Source: an uncultured Collinsella sp. (GTDB lineage: Bacteria > Actinomycetota > Coriobacteriia > Coriobacteriales > Coriobacteriaceae). Taken from it: 35,140 nucleotides of DNA. The notes below the pieces were generated by a model. It was not told the origin of the DNA and searched no databases. It worked only from the letters and a program-made list of their open reading frames with translations. Below are positions 1-6,454 of the stretch, piece after piece; the first letter of the stretch is position 1, and each line of letters starts with the position of its first letter. The stretch lies in NCBI GenBank assembly GCA_959026535.1, contig CAUFMB010000022.1:1-35140 (forward strand), in the 5' to 3' direction. A program made the position numbers and the translations under genes.

Positions 1-121
1 ACGTTGATGATCGTTTCCATGGATACCTTTCATAGTCATCGGAGTTTCTTGAATGACGAACCGTATAAGAACGTCCATGAGCTCGTTGTTTGGGACAGTC
101 TTTGGTGGTGAAGTACGGAGA
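1..121. other. Left-edge intergenic sequence, no gene recognised
   Basis: No convincing reading frame, RNA gene or strong hairpin is visible here. It lies beyond the 3' end of the trpP-like gene and the palindrome at 122-222, and probably belongs to the flank of a gene outside the window. Confidence 0.4.
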
Positions 122-222
122 CGGCTTTACGAGGTGCCCCAGGTTGGCGCGAAAGAGGAACGAAGCGTACTTGGGTACGCGAGCGACGAATGAACGCCAA
201 GATGGGGTGGCTCGTAAAGCCG
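122..222. repeat. Long imperfect palindrome 3' of trpP
   Basis: Arms 122-133 and 211-222 are a perfect 12-bp inverted repeat (cggctttacgag / ctcgtaaagccg). The pairing continues inward through 137-141 with 203-207, and 144-149 (ttggcg) with 195-200 (cgccaa). A perfect inner hairpin sits at 165-180 (gcgtac-ttgg-gtacgc). The element begins 6 bp beyond the trpP stop on the minus strand. It could be a terminator or 3'-end stabiliser, or one copy of a dispersed palindromic repeat; the sequence alone does not decide. There is no U-tract. Confidence 0.6.
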
Positions 223-228
223 AGCAGG

Positions 229-801
229 TTAGTTGAGCTTAAGGGCCTTCTGGATGGGCATGTAGAGAGCGCCGACCAGGATGGCGTTAAAGACGGCGGT
301 CATGGCGACGACGGGCAGCATGGCAGCGGCGAGCTCGCTCACCACGCCGAGCATGGCCATCTTGATGACCATGAAGATGACGCCCGAGACAAAGGTGGTC
401 ACGAAGGTTGCGACGATGGCGACGGCAGGCTTAACCTGACCGTCCTTGGCAGCAGCGTTGACAATGACGGCCATGAGCATGGCGGCGATGCCCTCGGCGG
501 CAAAATCGACGAACGGCGAGGTGGTGGTGATCTGGATCACTGCGGCCGAGATCAGGCCGATAACGAGCGCCTGACCGATGTTGGGGCGCACAACCAGGAT
601 AGTGAGGCAGAAGGCCGAGATAATGAACTCGGGGCTGATCATGCCGCCCGAGATGCCGGAGATGGCCTTGCCGACGGTGAAGTTGAGGATGAAGCCGGCG
701 GCAAGCAGGATGGCGAGCAAGACGAGAGCGCGGACGTCGAGTTTGCCGCGGTCGGCGGTCTGGACGGTGCGGGGCTGTGCGGTGGTGGTGTTCTGAGACA
801 T
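229..801 (-). CDS. trpP: TrpP-like tryptophan transporter (small membrane protein)
   Basis: A 190-residue, very hydrophobic protein with about five membrane segments after a short polar N-terminus of roughly 20 residues. Pattern and length match the Bacillus TrpP tryptophan transporter family: a segment near residues 75-100 (RPNIGQALVIGLISA, then TTTSPF) and a C-terminal SGVIF...AAAMLPVVAMTAVFNAI stretch resemble that family. I chose the ATG at 801 because an AAAGGA ribosome site lies 8 nt upstream; a longer in-frame reading to 915 would run through the attenuator region. The strongest functional clue is upstream: a leader peptide with three Trp codons followed by a terminator, which implies control by charged tRNA-Trp. 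The protein probably imports tryptophan, alone or as an ECF-type S component. Substrate is inferred from regulation plus family resemblance. Confidence 0.78.
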   Translation of the reverse strand: MSQNTTTAQPRTVQTADRGKLDVRALVLLAILLAAGFILNFTVGKAISGISGGMISPEFIISAFCLTILVVRPNIGQALVIGLISAAVIQITTTSPFVDFAAEGIAAMLMAVIVNAAAKDGQVKPAVAIVATFVTTFVSGVIFMVIKMAMLGVVSELAAAMLPVVAMTAVFNAILVGALYMPIQKALKLN

Positions 802-848
802 GGTGAAAATCCTTTCGGAAGGGAAGTGCAAGAGAAGAAAGCGGAGGC

Positions 849-978
849 GCGTGATGCGAATGCGATTGGGCTCGAGATAGAAAAAGGCCCCCGGTCGAAA
901 CCGGAGGCCTTCCAATCACCTAGAGCGCAAAAACAGGCGTGAGGGACTCACTGTCGACCGATCGCATTCGCATCACGC
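849..978 (-). repeat. 18-bp perfect inverted repeat bracketing the attenuator terminator
   Basis: Positions 849-866 and 961-978 are exact reverse complements over 18 bp. One arm lies directly after the Trp codons inside the leader peptide, the other lies between the terminator and the trpP start. In the minus-strand transcript they could pair only after polymerase has passed the terminator, closing a large stem around it. Confidence 0.85.
881..910 (-). terminator. Attenuator (intrinsic terminator) before trpP
   Basis: In minus-strand RNA, arms 910-900 and 895-885 form an 11-bp stem with one G-U pair and a four-base loop, followed by five U residues. It sits between the WWW leader peptide and trpP. 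The leader sequence CGGTCGA (codons 19-21) is complementary to TCGACCG spanning the loop and 3' arm, giving a plausible competing antiterminator. Confidence 0.85.
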
Positions 979-1016
979 CACCACCAGTTGTTGAGAGACG
1001 TCATCGTGTTCTTCAT
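948..1016 (-). CDS. trpL: Trp leader peptide (22 residues, three consecutive Trp)
   Basis: A 23-codon frame encodes MKNTMTSLNN, then WWW at residues 11-13, then RDANAIGRQ and a TGA stop. The start has a good ribosome site (GAAAGGAG, 8 nt upstream). Three successive Trp codons followed by an intrinsic terminator 38 nt after the stop are the hallmark of ribosome-mediated transcription attenuation. With scarce Trp-tRNA the ribosome stalls at codons 11-13 and leaves codons 19-21 free to pair with the terminator; with abundant tryptophan it runs to the stop, covers that stretch and lets the terminator form. The peptide itself probably has no other role. A possible -10 element (TATAGT, 1080-1075) lies upstream. 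Confidence 0.88.
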   Translation of the reverse strand: MKNTMTSLNNWWWRDANAIGRQ

Positions 1017-1156
1017 GTTGGTGGCTCCTTTCGTGATACCGTGGCGCGGTCGCACCTAGTTGCTGTTGCGCTGCACTATAGCACAGCGAAGTGTGTGCAG
1101 GGAATCTTTTTTGAAAAGATTTCGGCGATGTTTCCCGCCGGTCGGATGACAGGCGA

Positions 1157-1190
1157 GGAGGGCAAGACCGCTCGCACTGTCTTGCCCTCC
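1157..1190 (-). terminator. Terminator hairpin after the C69 peptidase
   Basis: Perfect 12-bp inverted repeat ggagggcaagac (1157-1168) / gtcttgccctcc (1179-1190) with a 10-base loop, just 3' of the peptidase stop. It has no clear U-tract. Confidence 0.65.
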
Positions 1191-1207
1191 CTTAGAGCGT
1201 GAGGGCC

Positions 1208-3010
1208 TTAGGCCTTCTTGCGACGATAGAGCACGAAGCCGCAGACACCGATGATGACGACGGCACCAACGGCCATGGCGGCCATGTTGTTGCCCTCGGA
1301 CTTCTCCTCGGTGGCCTCTTTCTTCTCGACCTCGGGCTCGGCTACGTCCTCATCGGAGAGTGCCTCGTCGGCGTAGGTGATGGACTCGACCAGGCAGTCG
1401 TTGTCGGCATCGTAGTCACTCGGGACGAACTCCTCGGAGAAGTCGCCCTCCTTGAGGTAGTCACGCATCTCCTCGAGCATGGCCTTGCATTTGAGGTAGG
1501 TGTTCTTGGTGGCAGCCTTGCCGGCCTTGTTGGCCAGGGCGGTGCGGGCCTCGGTGCCCTCGGCGGCCTGCATGGCCTCGTCGACGGTCAGGTTCTGCTC
1601 GATGAGCTCCTTCTGCAGGGCGTCGAGGTAGGCGCGGACGCCGGAAGCGCAGTGGTCGCGGTTCTCATAGGCGAGCGTGTTGATGTCCATGAGGACGTAG
1701 TTGATGGAGTTCTTGGGCTCCTCGTTGTTCACGACGTCTTCCTCTTCGCAGTGGTCGAAGGAGACATCCTGATCGCTAAAGTAGGGGCTGACCTCGGTGA
1801 GCAGTGCGGAGTAGAGGGGGATGGCGACGGAGAACTCGGCGTTGGAGAGCATCTCCCACTGGATGGTCGCGATCTCGGGATCCATGCCCTGACGGATCTG
1901 GAAGGTGTGGATCTCGGTGTTGCGGTTGGAGCCGATGGCGTAGGCGCCGTCGGTGTTGGCGTTGAGGCCGGCGACATTTTCGCCGCGGGCGGCGAAGCTG
2001 CGGATCATCTCAAAGGTGTTCCAGTCGGACTTGCCGGGCTGGAAGAACAGCGGCTGCATCTCGTGGACCAGGGCGCCGGTCGTGGCGCGAGCGTCTTCGC
2101 GCTCGTCTTTCACGATCTCGTAGTCAGTGCCTTCGGCCAGCGGGGCCATGAAGTAATCGCGACCCTGGATATAGCGTGACCACTGGTGCATACCGGCCTC
2201 GCCGATCTCCTCGCCGTAGGTCTTGGCGACGTCGAACTTGCCGTCGGTGTACTCGGCAAAGCCCTTCTCCTTAGGCATGGACTCGATGCTCTCGGAATGG
2301 AGGCAGTTCTCGGCGTCATCGAGGTCGACGTTATAGGTGAGGTTGCCGATGTTGGGGTTGAGCGAGGCGATGTCATCAGCGAGCTTCATAGCAATCCACT
2401 GATGGCCGGAAAGCGCGGCGAACAGCCAGGTCTCGGTGCTGTCGGCGATGATGATCTGGTCGTTGGAGCAGACGCCCTGCTCGTCGATTAGGCTGCCGAT
2501 GAGCTCGACGCCCTCGCGGGCCGTGGCACTCTCGCCCAGGATGACGCTGGCATAGCTGTACTCGCCAATGCCAGTCTCCTCGGTGATGGGGTCGGCTTCT
2601 TCAGCCTTCTCGTTATAGGAGGTGCTCAGCGTGGCAGAGCAGGAAACGCCCTTCTCGTTAATGCCGGCCTCGGAATATGCGTCGTAGCGATCTTCCCACT
2701 GAGAGGGGTTGTCGCGAACGAAGGTGTAGCGGTAGGTTGCGCCCTTGGACTTGTACTCAAAACCGGACTCGACCGAGGTGTACTTGTTGCCGTCCTTGTG
2801 TGCGGGCTCAATGCCAAAGTGCTTGACATAGCGCGGACCGAAGTCCTCGGAACGGCCGTAGTACGTGTTGCCGTCTGCCGTGAGCTTGCTGCCCATGTAG
2901 ATCTGGGTGCAGGCGAGCGCCGAAGTCGGCATGGCCATGATGGCCGCTGCTCCAAACGCAAGGCCGCAGCCGAGCTTTTTGAGCGTGTTGACAGGATGAG
3001 TAAACCTCAT
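1208..3010 (-). CDS. Secreted, membrane-anchored C69-family dipeptidase
   Basis: 600 residues. The N-terminus has a positive/hydrophobic signal peptide ending ...MPTSALA, directly followed by Cys34 (CTQIYMGSKLTADGNTYYGRSEDFG region). In peptidase family C69 (PepD-type dipeptidases, N-terminal-nucleophile fold) this Cys becomes the new N-terminal nucleophile, so signal cleavage may also activate the enzyme. The spacing does not fit a typical lipobox. The C-terminus has an acidic, Glu-rich linker, a transmembrane helix near residues 575-594 and a basic RRKKA end, suggesting attachment to the outer face of the membrane without a sortase motif. The start at 3010 is preferred over an upstream Met because GGGAGG precedes it. 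It probably supplies amino acids from peptides outside the cell. Transcribed alone. Confidence 0.85.
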   Translation of the reverse strand: MRFTHPVNTLKKLGCGLAFGAAAIMAMPTSALACTQIYMGSKLTADGNTYYGRSEDFGPRYVKHFGIEPAHKDGNKYTSVESGFEYKSKGATYRYTFVRDNPSQWEDRYDAYSEAGINEKGVSCSATLSTSYNEKAEEADPITEETGIGEYSYASVILGESATAREGVELIGSLIDEQGVCSNDQIIIADSTETWLFAALSGHQWIAMKLADDIASLNPNIGNLTYNVDLDDAENCLHSESIESMPKEKGFAEYTDGKFDVAKTYGEEIGEAGMHQWSRYIQGRDYFMAPLAEGTDYEIVKDEREDARATTGALVHEMQPLFFQPGKSDWNTFEMIRSFAARGENVAGLNANTDGAYAIGSNRNTEIHTFQIRQGMDPEIATIQWEMLSNAEFSVAIPLYSALLTEVSPYFSDQDVSFDHCEEEDVVNNEEPKNSINYVLMDINTLAYENRDHCASGVRAYLDALQKELIEQNLTVDEAMQAAEGTEARTALANKAGKAATKNTYLKCKAMLEEMRDYLKEGDFSEEFVPSDYDADNDCLVESITYADEALSDEDVAEPEVEKKEATEEKSEGNNMAAMAVGAVVIIGVCGFVLYRRKKA

Positions 3011-3094
3011 GATCCCTCCCAACCGTTGAAACCCCGCGGAACCGTGCAGGATTTCAGCTAATAAATACATCTATTAGCCTATCGGAAGTCTAAA

Positions 3095-3173
3095 TAGTAT
3101 TCATCTATTTCGATGAAATACTCGATGAGCGTCCTAAAATATGCGATGAGCGGACAAGAATACTCATTATCTA
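3095..3173 (-). promoter_or_regulatory. 21-bp-phased direct repeats upstream of the C69 peptidase
   Basis: Two near-identical 16-bp boxes (AAATA[CT][TG]CGATGAGCG on the plus strand) begin at 3116 and 3137. Weaker copies of their first half lie at 3095 and 3158, so a TA[CT][TG]C core recurs every 21 bp four times (3098, 3119, 3140, 3161). An imperfect inverted repeat (agtattcatc / gatgaaatact, 3097-3121) overlaps it. It sits 85-160 bp before the peptidase start and looks like a multi-site operator. The regulator is unknown. Confidence 0.6.
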
Positions 3174-3241
3174 GCTTTAGTTAAATAAAGACGCCCTGCA
3201 ATTACTGTACCTGAATAAAGCGCCTTGCACGGGGCACAAAG

Positions 3242-3283
3242 AAAAATCCCCCGCTGTCTGGCAAATGCATAAACAACGGGGGA
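3242..3283 (-). terminator. Terminator of the lipid kinase / small membrane protein operon
   Basis: In minus-strand RNA, a 7-bp stem tcccccg / cggggga (3283-3277 with 3253-3247) encloses a weaker inner stem and is followed by five U residues (3246-3242). It lies 36 bp after the 30-residue ORF. Confidence 0.75.
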
Positions 3284-3318
3284 GACGATAATTGGATGAA
3301 TATCATACCAATGTGGAA

Positions 3319-3411
3319 TTACTTCTTCCGGCGGTGGATCACGTTAATCGCATAGCCGACGAGCATGGCCAAGACGATGACGATAAAGCCAATCAGGGGG
3401 TTGTCGTTCAT
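3319..3411 (-). CDS. 30-residue single-pass membrane protein
   Basis: A 31-codon frame: MNDNPLIGF, a hydrophobic stretch of about 18 residues (IVIVLAMLVGYAINVI), then a basic HRRKK end. The ribosome site AGGAGG overlaps the TAG stop of the upstream lipid kinase gene, and the start lies only 9 bp after that gene, so translation is probably coupled. The composition predicts one membrane helix with a positively charged cytoplasmic tail. A terminator follows immediately, which closes the operon. No family is recognised. A role linked to the membrane-lipid kinase upstream is inferred from position only. Confidence 0.72.
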   Translation of the reverse strand: MNDNPLIGFIVIVLAMLVGYAINVIHRRKK

Positions 3412-3420
3412 GGGGTCCTC

Positions 3421-4338
3421 CTATTTTCCGAGCGGGGAGAATTCGTCGACGATGAGGTCGAGGCATTGCGGAAGCGCGCGGACTCCAAAGACGCCCGAGT
3501 TGCTGGAGATGATCTCGCCATCGAACTGCATGCCCAGCGACGGCGTGCAGGTGATCTTGGCTTCCTTGGTCTGGATGATCTTGAACTGCGGACGGCCGAG
3601 CACCTTGCCGGCGGGGTCGAGCACGGCGCTGATCACAGTGGGCAGGAGCTGGACGGTTTTTACGGGCTCGATGACCGCGATGTCGACCATGCCGTCGTTC
3701 ATGCGGCAATCGGGGAACAGGTTGATATCGTTTTGAATGACCGAGGTGTTGCCGGCCATGCAGCAGATGCCATCGAGCTCCTCGACAATGCCGTCATGCT
3801 CAATCGTAAAATGCGCCACCGTGGGGTTGGGTGTGGCGAGCGCCGACAGGAAATAGGCGATCTCACCGATGTCGTTTTTGGCGGGGGCGGCCTTCATCAT
3901 GATCTCGGCGTCGAAGCCCGAGCCGGCGATGATGATAAAGCCGTGGCGCTTCTCGTTGCCGTTCTCGTCGAGCCAAAAGAGCTCGCCCATGTCCACTTTG
4001 ACCGTGCGACCGGCGCGGCAAGCCTTGGCAAGCGCCGCTGCCTCGGGGGCATTACCGATGTTGTTAAAGAACAGGCAGGCTGTGCCGGAGGGGAAGACGA
4101 GCGTGGGGACACCACACCCGCGCATTTGGTCGAGCACGTTGGAGACGGTGCCGTCGCCGCCCGAAACGACCACGCGATCAAACTCGCGCACGTCTGCCAC
4201 GGCGTCCTCGGGTTCCATGCCATCGCCGATAAAGCGCATCACGACCTTGTCGCCGCCCTGCGCGAGGGCGTGCGTGAACGCGTAGATTTCATCTGAGCTG
4301 GGGCCCGATGCCGGGTTGTGGATGATAAGGCAGCGCAT
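3421..4338 (-). CDS. Diacylglycerol kinase-family lipid kinase (YegS/DagK-like)
   Basis: 305 residues, the usual size for bacterial diacylglycerol kinase catalytic-domain proteins. Visible motifs are the N-terminal IHNPASG (residues 6-12), the nucleotide-binding SGGDGT (59-64) and a following FPSGTACLF block (family pattern P-x-GT). The C-terminal half (NDGMVDIAVIEP, QFDGEII) matches the family's second domain, where the family usually reads D-G-E. Members phosphorylate diacylglycerol or related lipids with ATP at the inner membrane face; the exact substrate cannot be read from sequence. It starts with ATG at 4338 and is first in a two-gene unit with the small membrane protein. It is divergent from rnd. 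Confidence 0.85.
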   Translation of the reverse strand: MRCLIIHNPASGPSSDEIYAFTHALAQGGDKVVMRFIGDGMEPEDAVADVREFDRVVVSGGDGTVSNVLDQMRGCGVPTLVFPSGTACLFFNNIGNAPEAAALAKACRAGRTVKVDMGELFWLDENGNEKRHGFIIIAGSGFDAEIMMKAAPAKNDIGEIAYFLSALATPNPTVAHFTIEHDGIVEELDGICCMAGNTSVIQNDINLFPDCRMNDGMVDIAVIEPVKTVQLLPTVISAVLDPAGKVLGRPQFKIIQTKEAKITCTPSLGMQFDGEIISSNSGVFGVRALPQCLDLIVDEFSPLGK

Positions 4339-4436
4339 ACTTACGTTCCCGTTCTGTGACTAACCGAGTATAGTTGTAAGGCAATGCCGATATCCTACCC
4401 GTGTTTTTCGGGCCTAACCTTATTCGATGGGTTGAT

Positions 4437-5570
4437 ATGTACATTTCCACACATCAGGCTCTACTCGACTTTTGCCAGCGCGCCCGCGAGTTCGACGCGA
4501 TTGCCGTCGATACCGAGTTTTTGCGCGAGCGCACGTTCCACCCGCGCCTGTGCTTGGTCCAGATTGCCACCCCTGCCGAGAGCGTAGCGGTCGACCCTCT
4601 GGTGATCGACGACCTCTCGCCGCTGGCCGAGCTTATGGCCGACGAGAGCGTGACCAAGGTCTTCCACGCGTGCTCGCAGGATATGGAGGTCATGCTCCAT
4701 ACCGTGGGCGTGCTGCCACGACCGATTTTCGATACGCAGGTCGCCGCCGCCTTTTTGGGCGAGCGCCAGCAGATTTCGTATGGCGCGCTTGTTCAGACGT
4801 TCTGCGGCGTATCGCTGCCCAAGACCGAGTCGCTGACCGACTGGTCGCGCCGCCCGCTGACCGATAAGCAGATTGAGTATGCGATCGATGACGTCAAGTA
4901 CCTGATCGTCGCCTATACCGAGATGATGAGCCGCCTGCGCGAGCTGGGCCGTGTGGACTGGGTGCTCGACGAGCTGCGCCCGCTGGCTGACGAGTCGCAC
5001 TATCGCGCCGATCGCCACGAGGCGTTCCGCAAGGTCAAACGCATCAATTCGTGCAGCCGTCACCAGTTGGGCATCGCGCGCGAGCTCGCCGCCTGGCGTG
5101 AGGACCGCGCCGAGCGCCGTAACATCCCGCGCAAGTGGGTCATGTCCGACGACACGCTGCTTGCGCTCGTTAAGCGCAATCCCGTGCGCGTTGAGGAGTT
5201 CCGTAGCATCCGCGGTACCGATCAGTTGGGGGAGCGCGACGTGGACGGTGCGCTCATGGCCATCAAGCGCGGTGCGAGCTGTCCGCACGATCGCCTGCCG
5301 CTCTTGGTGCGCGGACATCGTCAGATTTCGCCGGAGCTGGAGAGCGTGACTGACCTTATGTATGCGCTTATCCGCCTGGTTGCCGAGCGCTCAGGCGTTG
5401 CGACCTCGGTCATTGCCTCGCGCGATGACCTGGCCGACTACATTGAGCATCCCGAGCAGAGCCGCCTGCGCGAAGGTTGGCGCTTTGAGCTTGTGGGCTC
5501 GCGCCTGGACGATCTGCTTTCCGGCAATATGGGGTTGACGGTGAAGGACGGCAAAATCGAGCTCCTGTAG
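4437..5570 (+). CDS. rnd: Ribonuclease D
   Basis: 377 residues. The DEDDy exonuclease motifs are all present: VDTEF (Asp25, Glu27), FHACSQDMEVML (His77, Asp82) and YAIDDVKYL (Tyr148, Asp152). An HRDC domain follows at about residues 200-285 (RRNIPRKWVMSDDTLLALVKRNP). RNase D trims 3' ends of tRNA precursors and other structured RNAs. The start is uncertain: a GTG at 4401 would add 12 residues, and neither site has a strong ribosome site. I prefer 4437 because the nuclease fold begins right after it. Transcribed alone, divergent from the lipid kinase gene. Confidence 0.92.
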   Translation: MYISTHQALLDFCQRAREFDAIAVDTEFLRERTFHPRLCLVQIATPAESVAVDPLVIDDLSPLAELMADESVTKVFHACSQDMEVMLHTVGVLPRPIFDTQVAAAFLGERQQISYGALVQTFCGVSLPKTESLTDWSRRPLTDKQIEYAIDDVKYLIVAYTEMMSRLRELGRVDWVLDELRPLADESHYRADRHEAFRKVKRINSCSRHQLGIARELAAWREDRAERRNIPRKWVMSDDTLLALVKRNPVRVEEFRSIRGTDQLGERDVDGALMAIKRGASCPHDRLPLLVRGHRQISPELESVTDLMYALIRLVAERSGVATSVIASRDDLADYIEHPEQSRLREGWRFELVGSRLDDLLSGNMGLTVKDGKIELL

Positions 5571-5634
5571 GGAAGCCTAGCCGGTTGAGTGGGTAAAATG
5601 CCTCCAACGTGTAACTCGACTCGGAGGAATTCGC

Positions 5635-6339
5635 ATGCCTTATTACTATGGATACGGCTTTGGCATCGACCCGCTGTACCTGCTGGTTGTTCTTGTCTGC
5701 ACGGTGCTTGGCCTTGCCGCACAGAACTATATCAACTCGACGTACAAAACCTGGTCCAAGGTTCGCTCGGACGGCGATACGGGTGCCACAGTCGCTCGCC
5801 GCATGCTCGATGCCAACGGTTGTAGCGCCGTGGGTATCAAGGGTGTCGCTGGCGAGCTCACCGACCATTACAACCCGCAGGACAACAACCTGTATCTGTC
5901 GGATGCCAACCGTTCGGGCGGTTCGGTCGCAAGCGTTGCCGTCGCCTGCCACGAGGCGGGCCATGCCGCCCAGCGTCAAAGCGGCTATGCCATGATGAAG
6001 GTGCGCACCGCCCTGGTCCCGGTCGTTAACTTTACCCAGAACACCTGGACCATCGTGCTACTCATGGGCCTGTTTATGAACATCGCGGGGCTTACGACCC
6101 TCGCGTTGATTTTCTTCTCGTTTAGCGTGCTGTTCCAACTCGTTACGTTGCCTGTTGAGATTGACGCCAGCCGACGTGCTGTGGCGTACATCGAGCAGTC
6201 GGGTATGAGTTCCAAGCAGGTCAACGGCGCCAAGAAGGTGCTGACGGCAGCCGCACTTACCTATGTTGCTGCAGCTCTCACCTCGATTATTCAGCTGCTC
6301 TATCTTATGGCTCGCTACAACAGAAACTCCAACCGATAA
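5635..6339 (+). CDS. YugP-type neutral zinc metallopeptidase, membrane protein
   Basis: 234 residues. A hydrophobic helix at about 12-32 is followed by a soluble part with the zinc motif HEAGH (106-110) inside VACHEAGHAAQ, then two to three membrane segments (about 140-170 and 200-225). This order and size match the YugP-like zinc peptidase family (Zn_peptidase_2), whose substrates are not established. The ribosome site CGGAGGA lies about 8 nt before the ATG. Residues 2-10 are rich in Tyr and Gly. It starts 64 bp after rnd and ends with a strong GC hairpin. Confidence 0.88.
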   Translation: MPYYYGYGFGIDPLYLLVVLVCTVLGLAAQNYINSTYKTWSKVRSDGDTGATVARRMLDANGCSAVGIKGVAGELTDHYNPQDNNLYLSDANRSGGSVASVAVACHEAGHAAQRQSGYAMMKVRTALVPVVNFTQNTWTIVLLMGLFMNIAGLTTLALIFFSFSVLFQLVTLPVEIDASRRAVAYIEQSGMSSKQVNGAKKVLTAAALTYVAAALTSIIQLLYLMARYNRNSNR

Positions 6340-6355
6340 CAAATTGGGTCGCTGG

Positions 6356-6385
6356 GCGCCGCGGGGATTCGTGTCCCCGCGGCGC
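6356..6385 (+). terminator. GC-rich hairpin after the YugP-like gene
   Basis: Perfect 12-bp stem gcgccgcgggga / tccccgcggcgc with a six-base loop, 17 bp after the stop. There is no U-tract, so termination strength is uncertain. Confidence 0.6.
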
Positions 6386-6454
6386 TGTACTATGTGTTGG
6401 ACTTGAATTTGCGCAGGGCCGGAGCCCGTGTGCACGATGACGAAAGGGGGCTGC

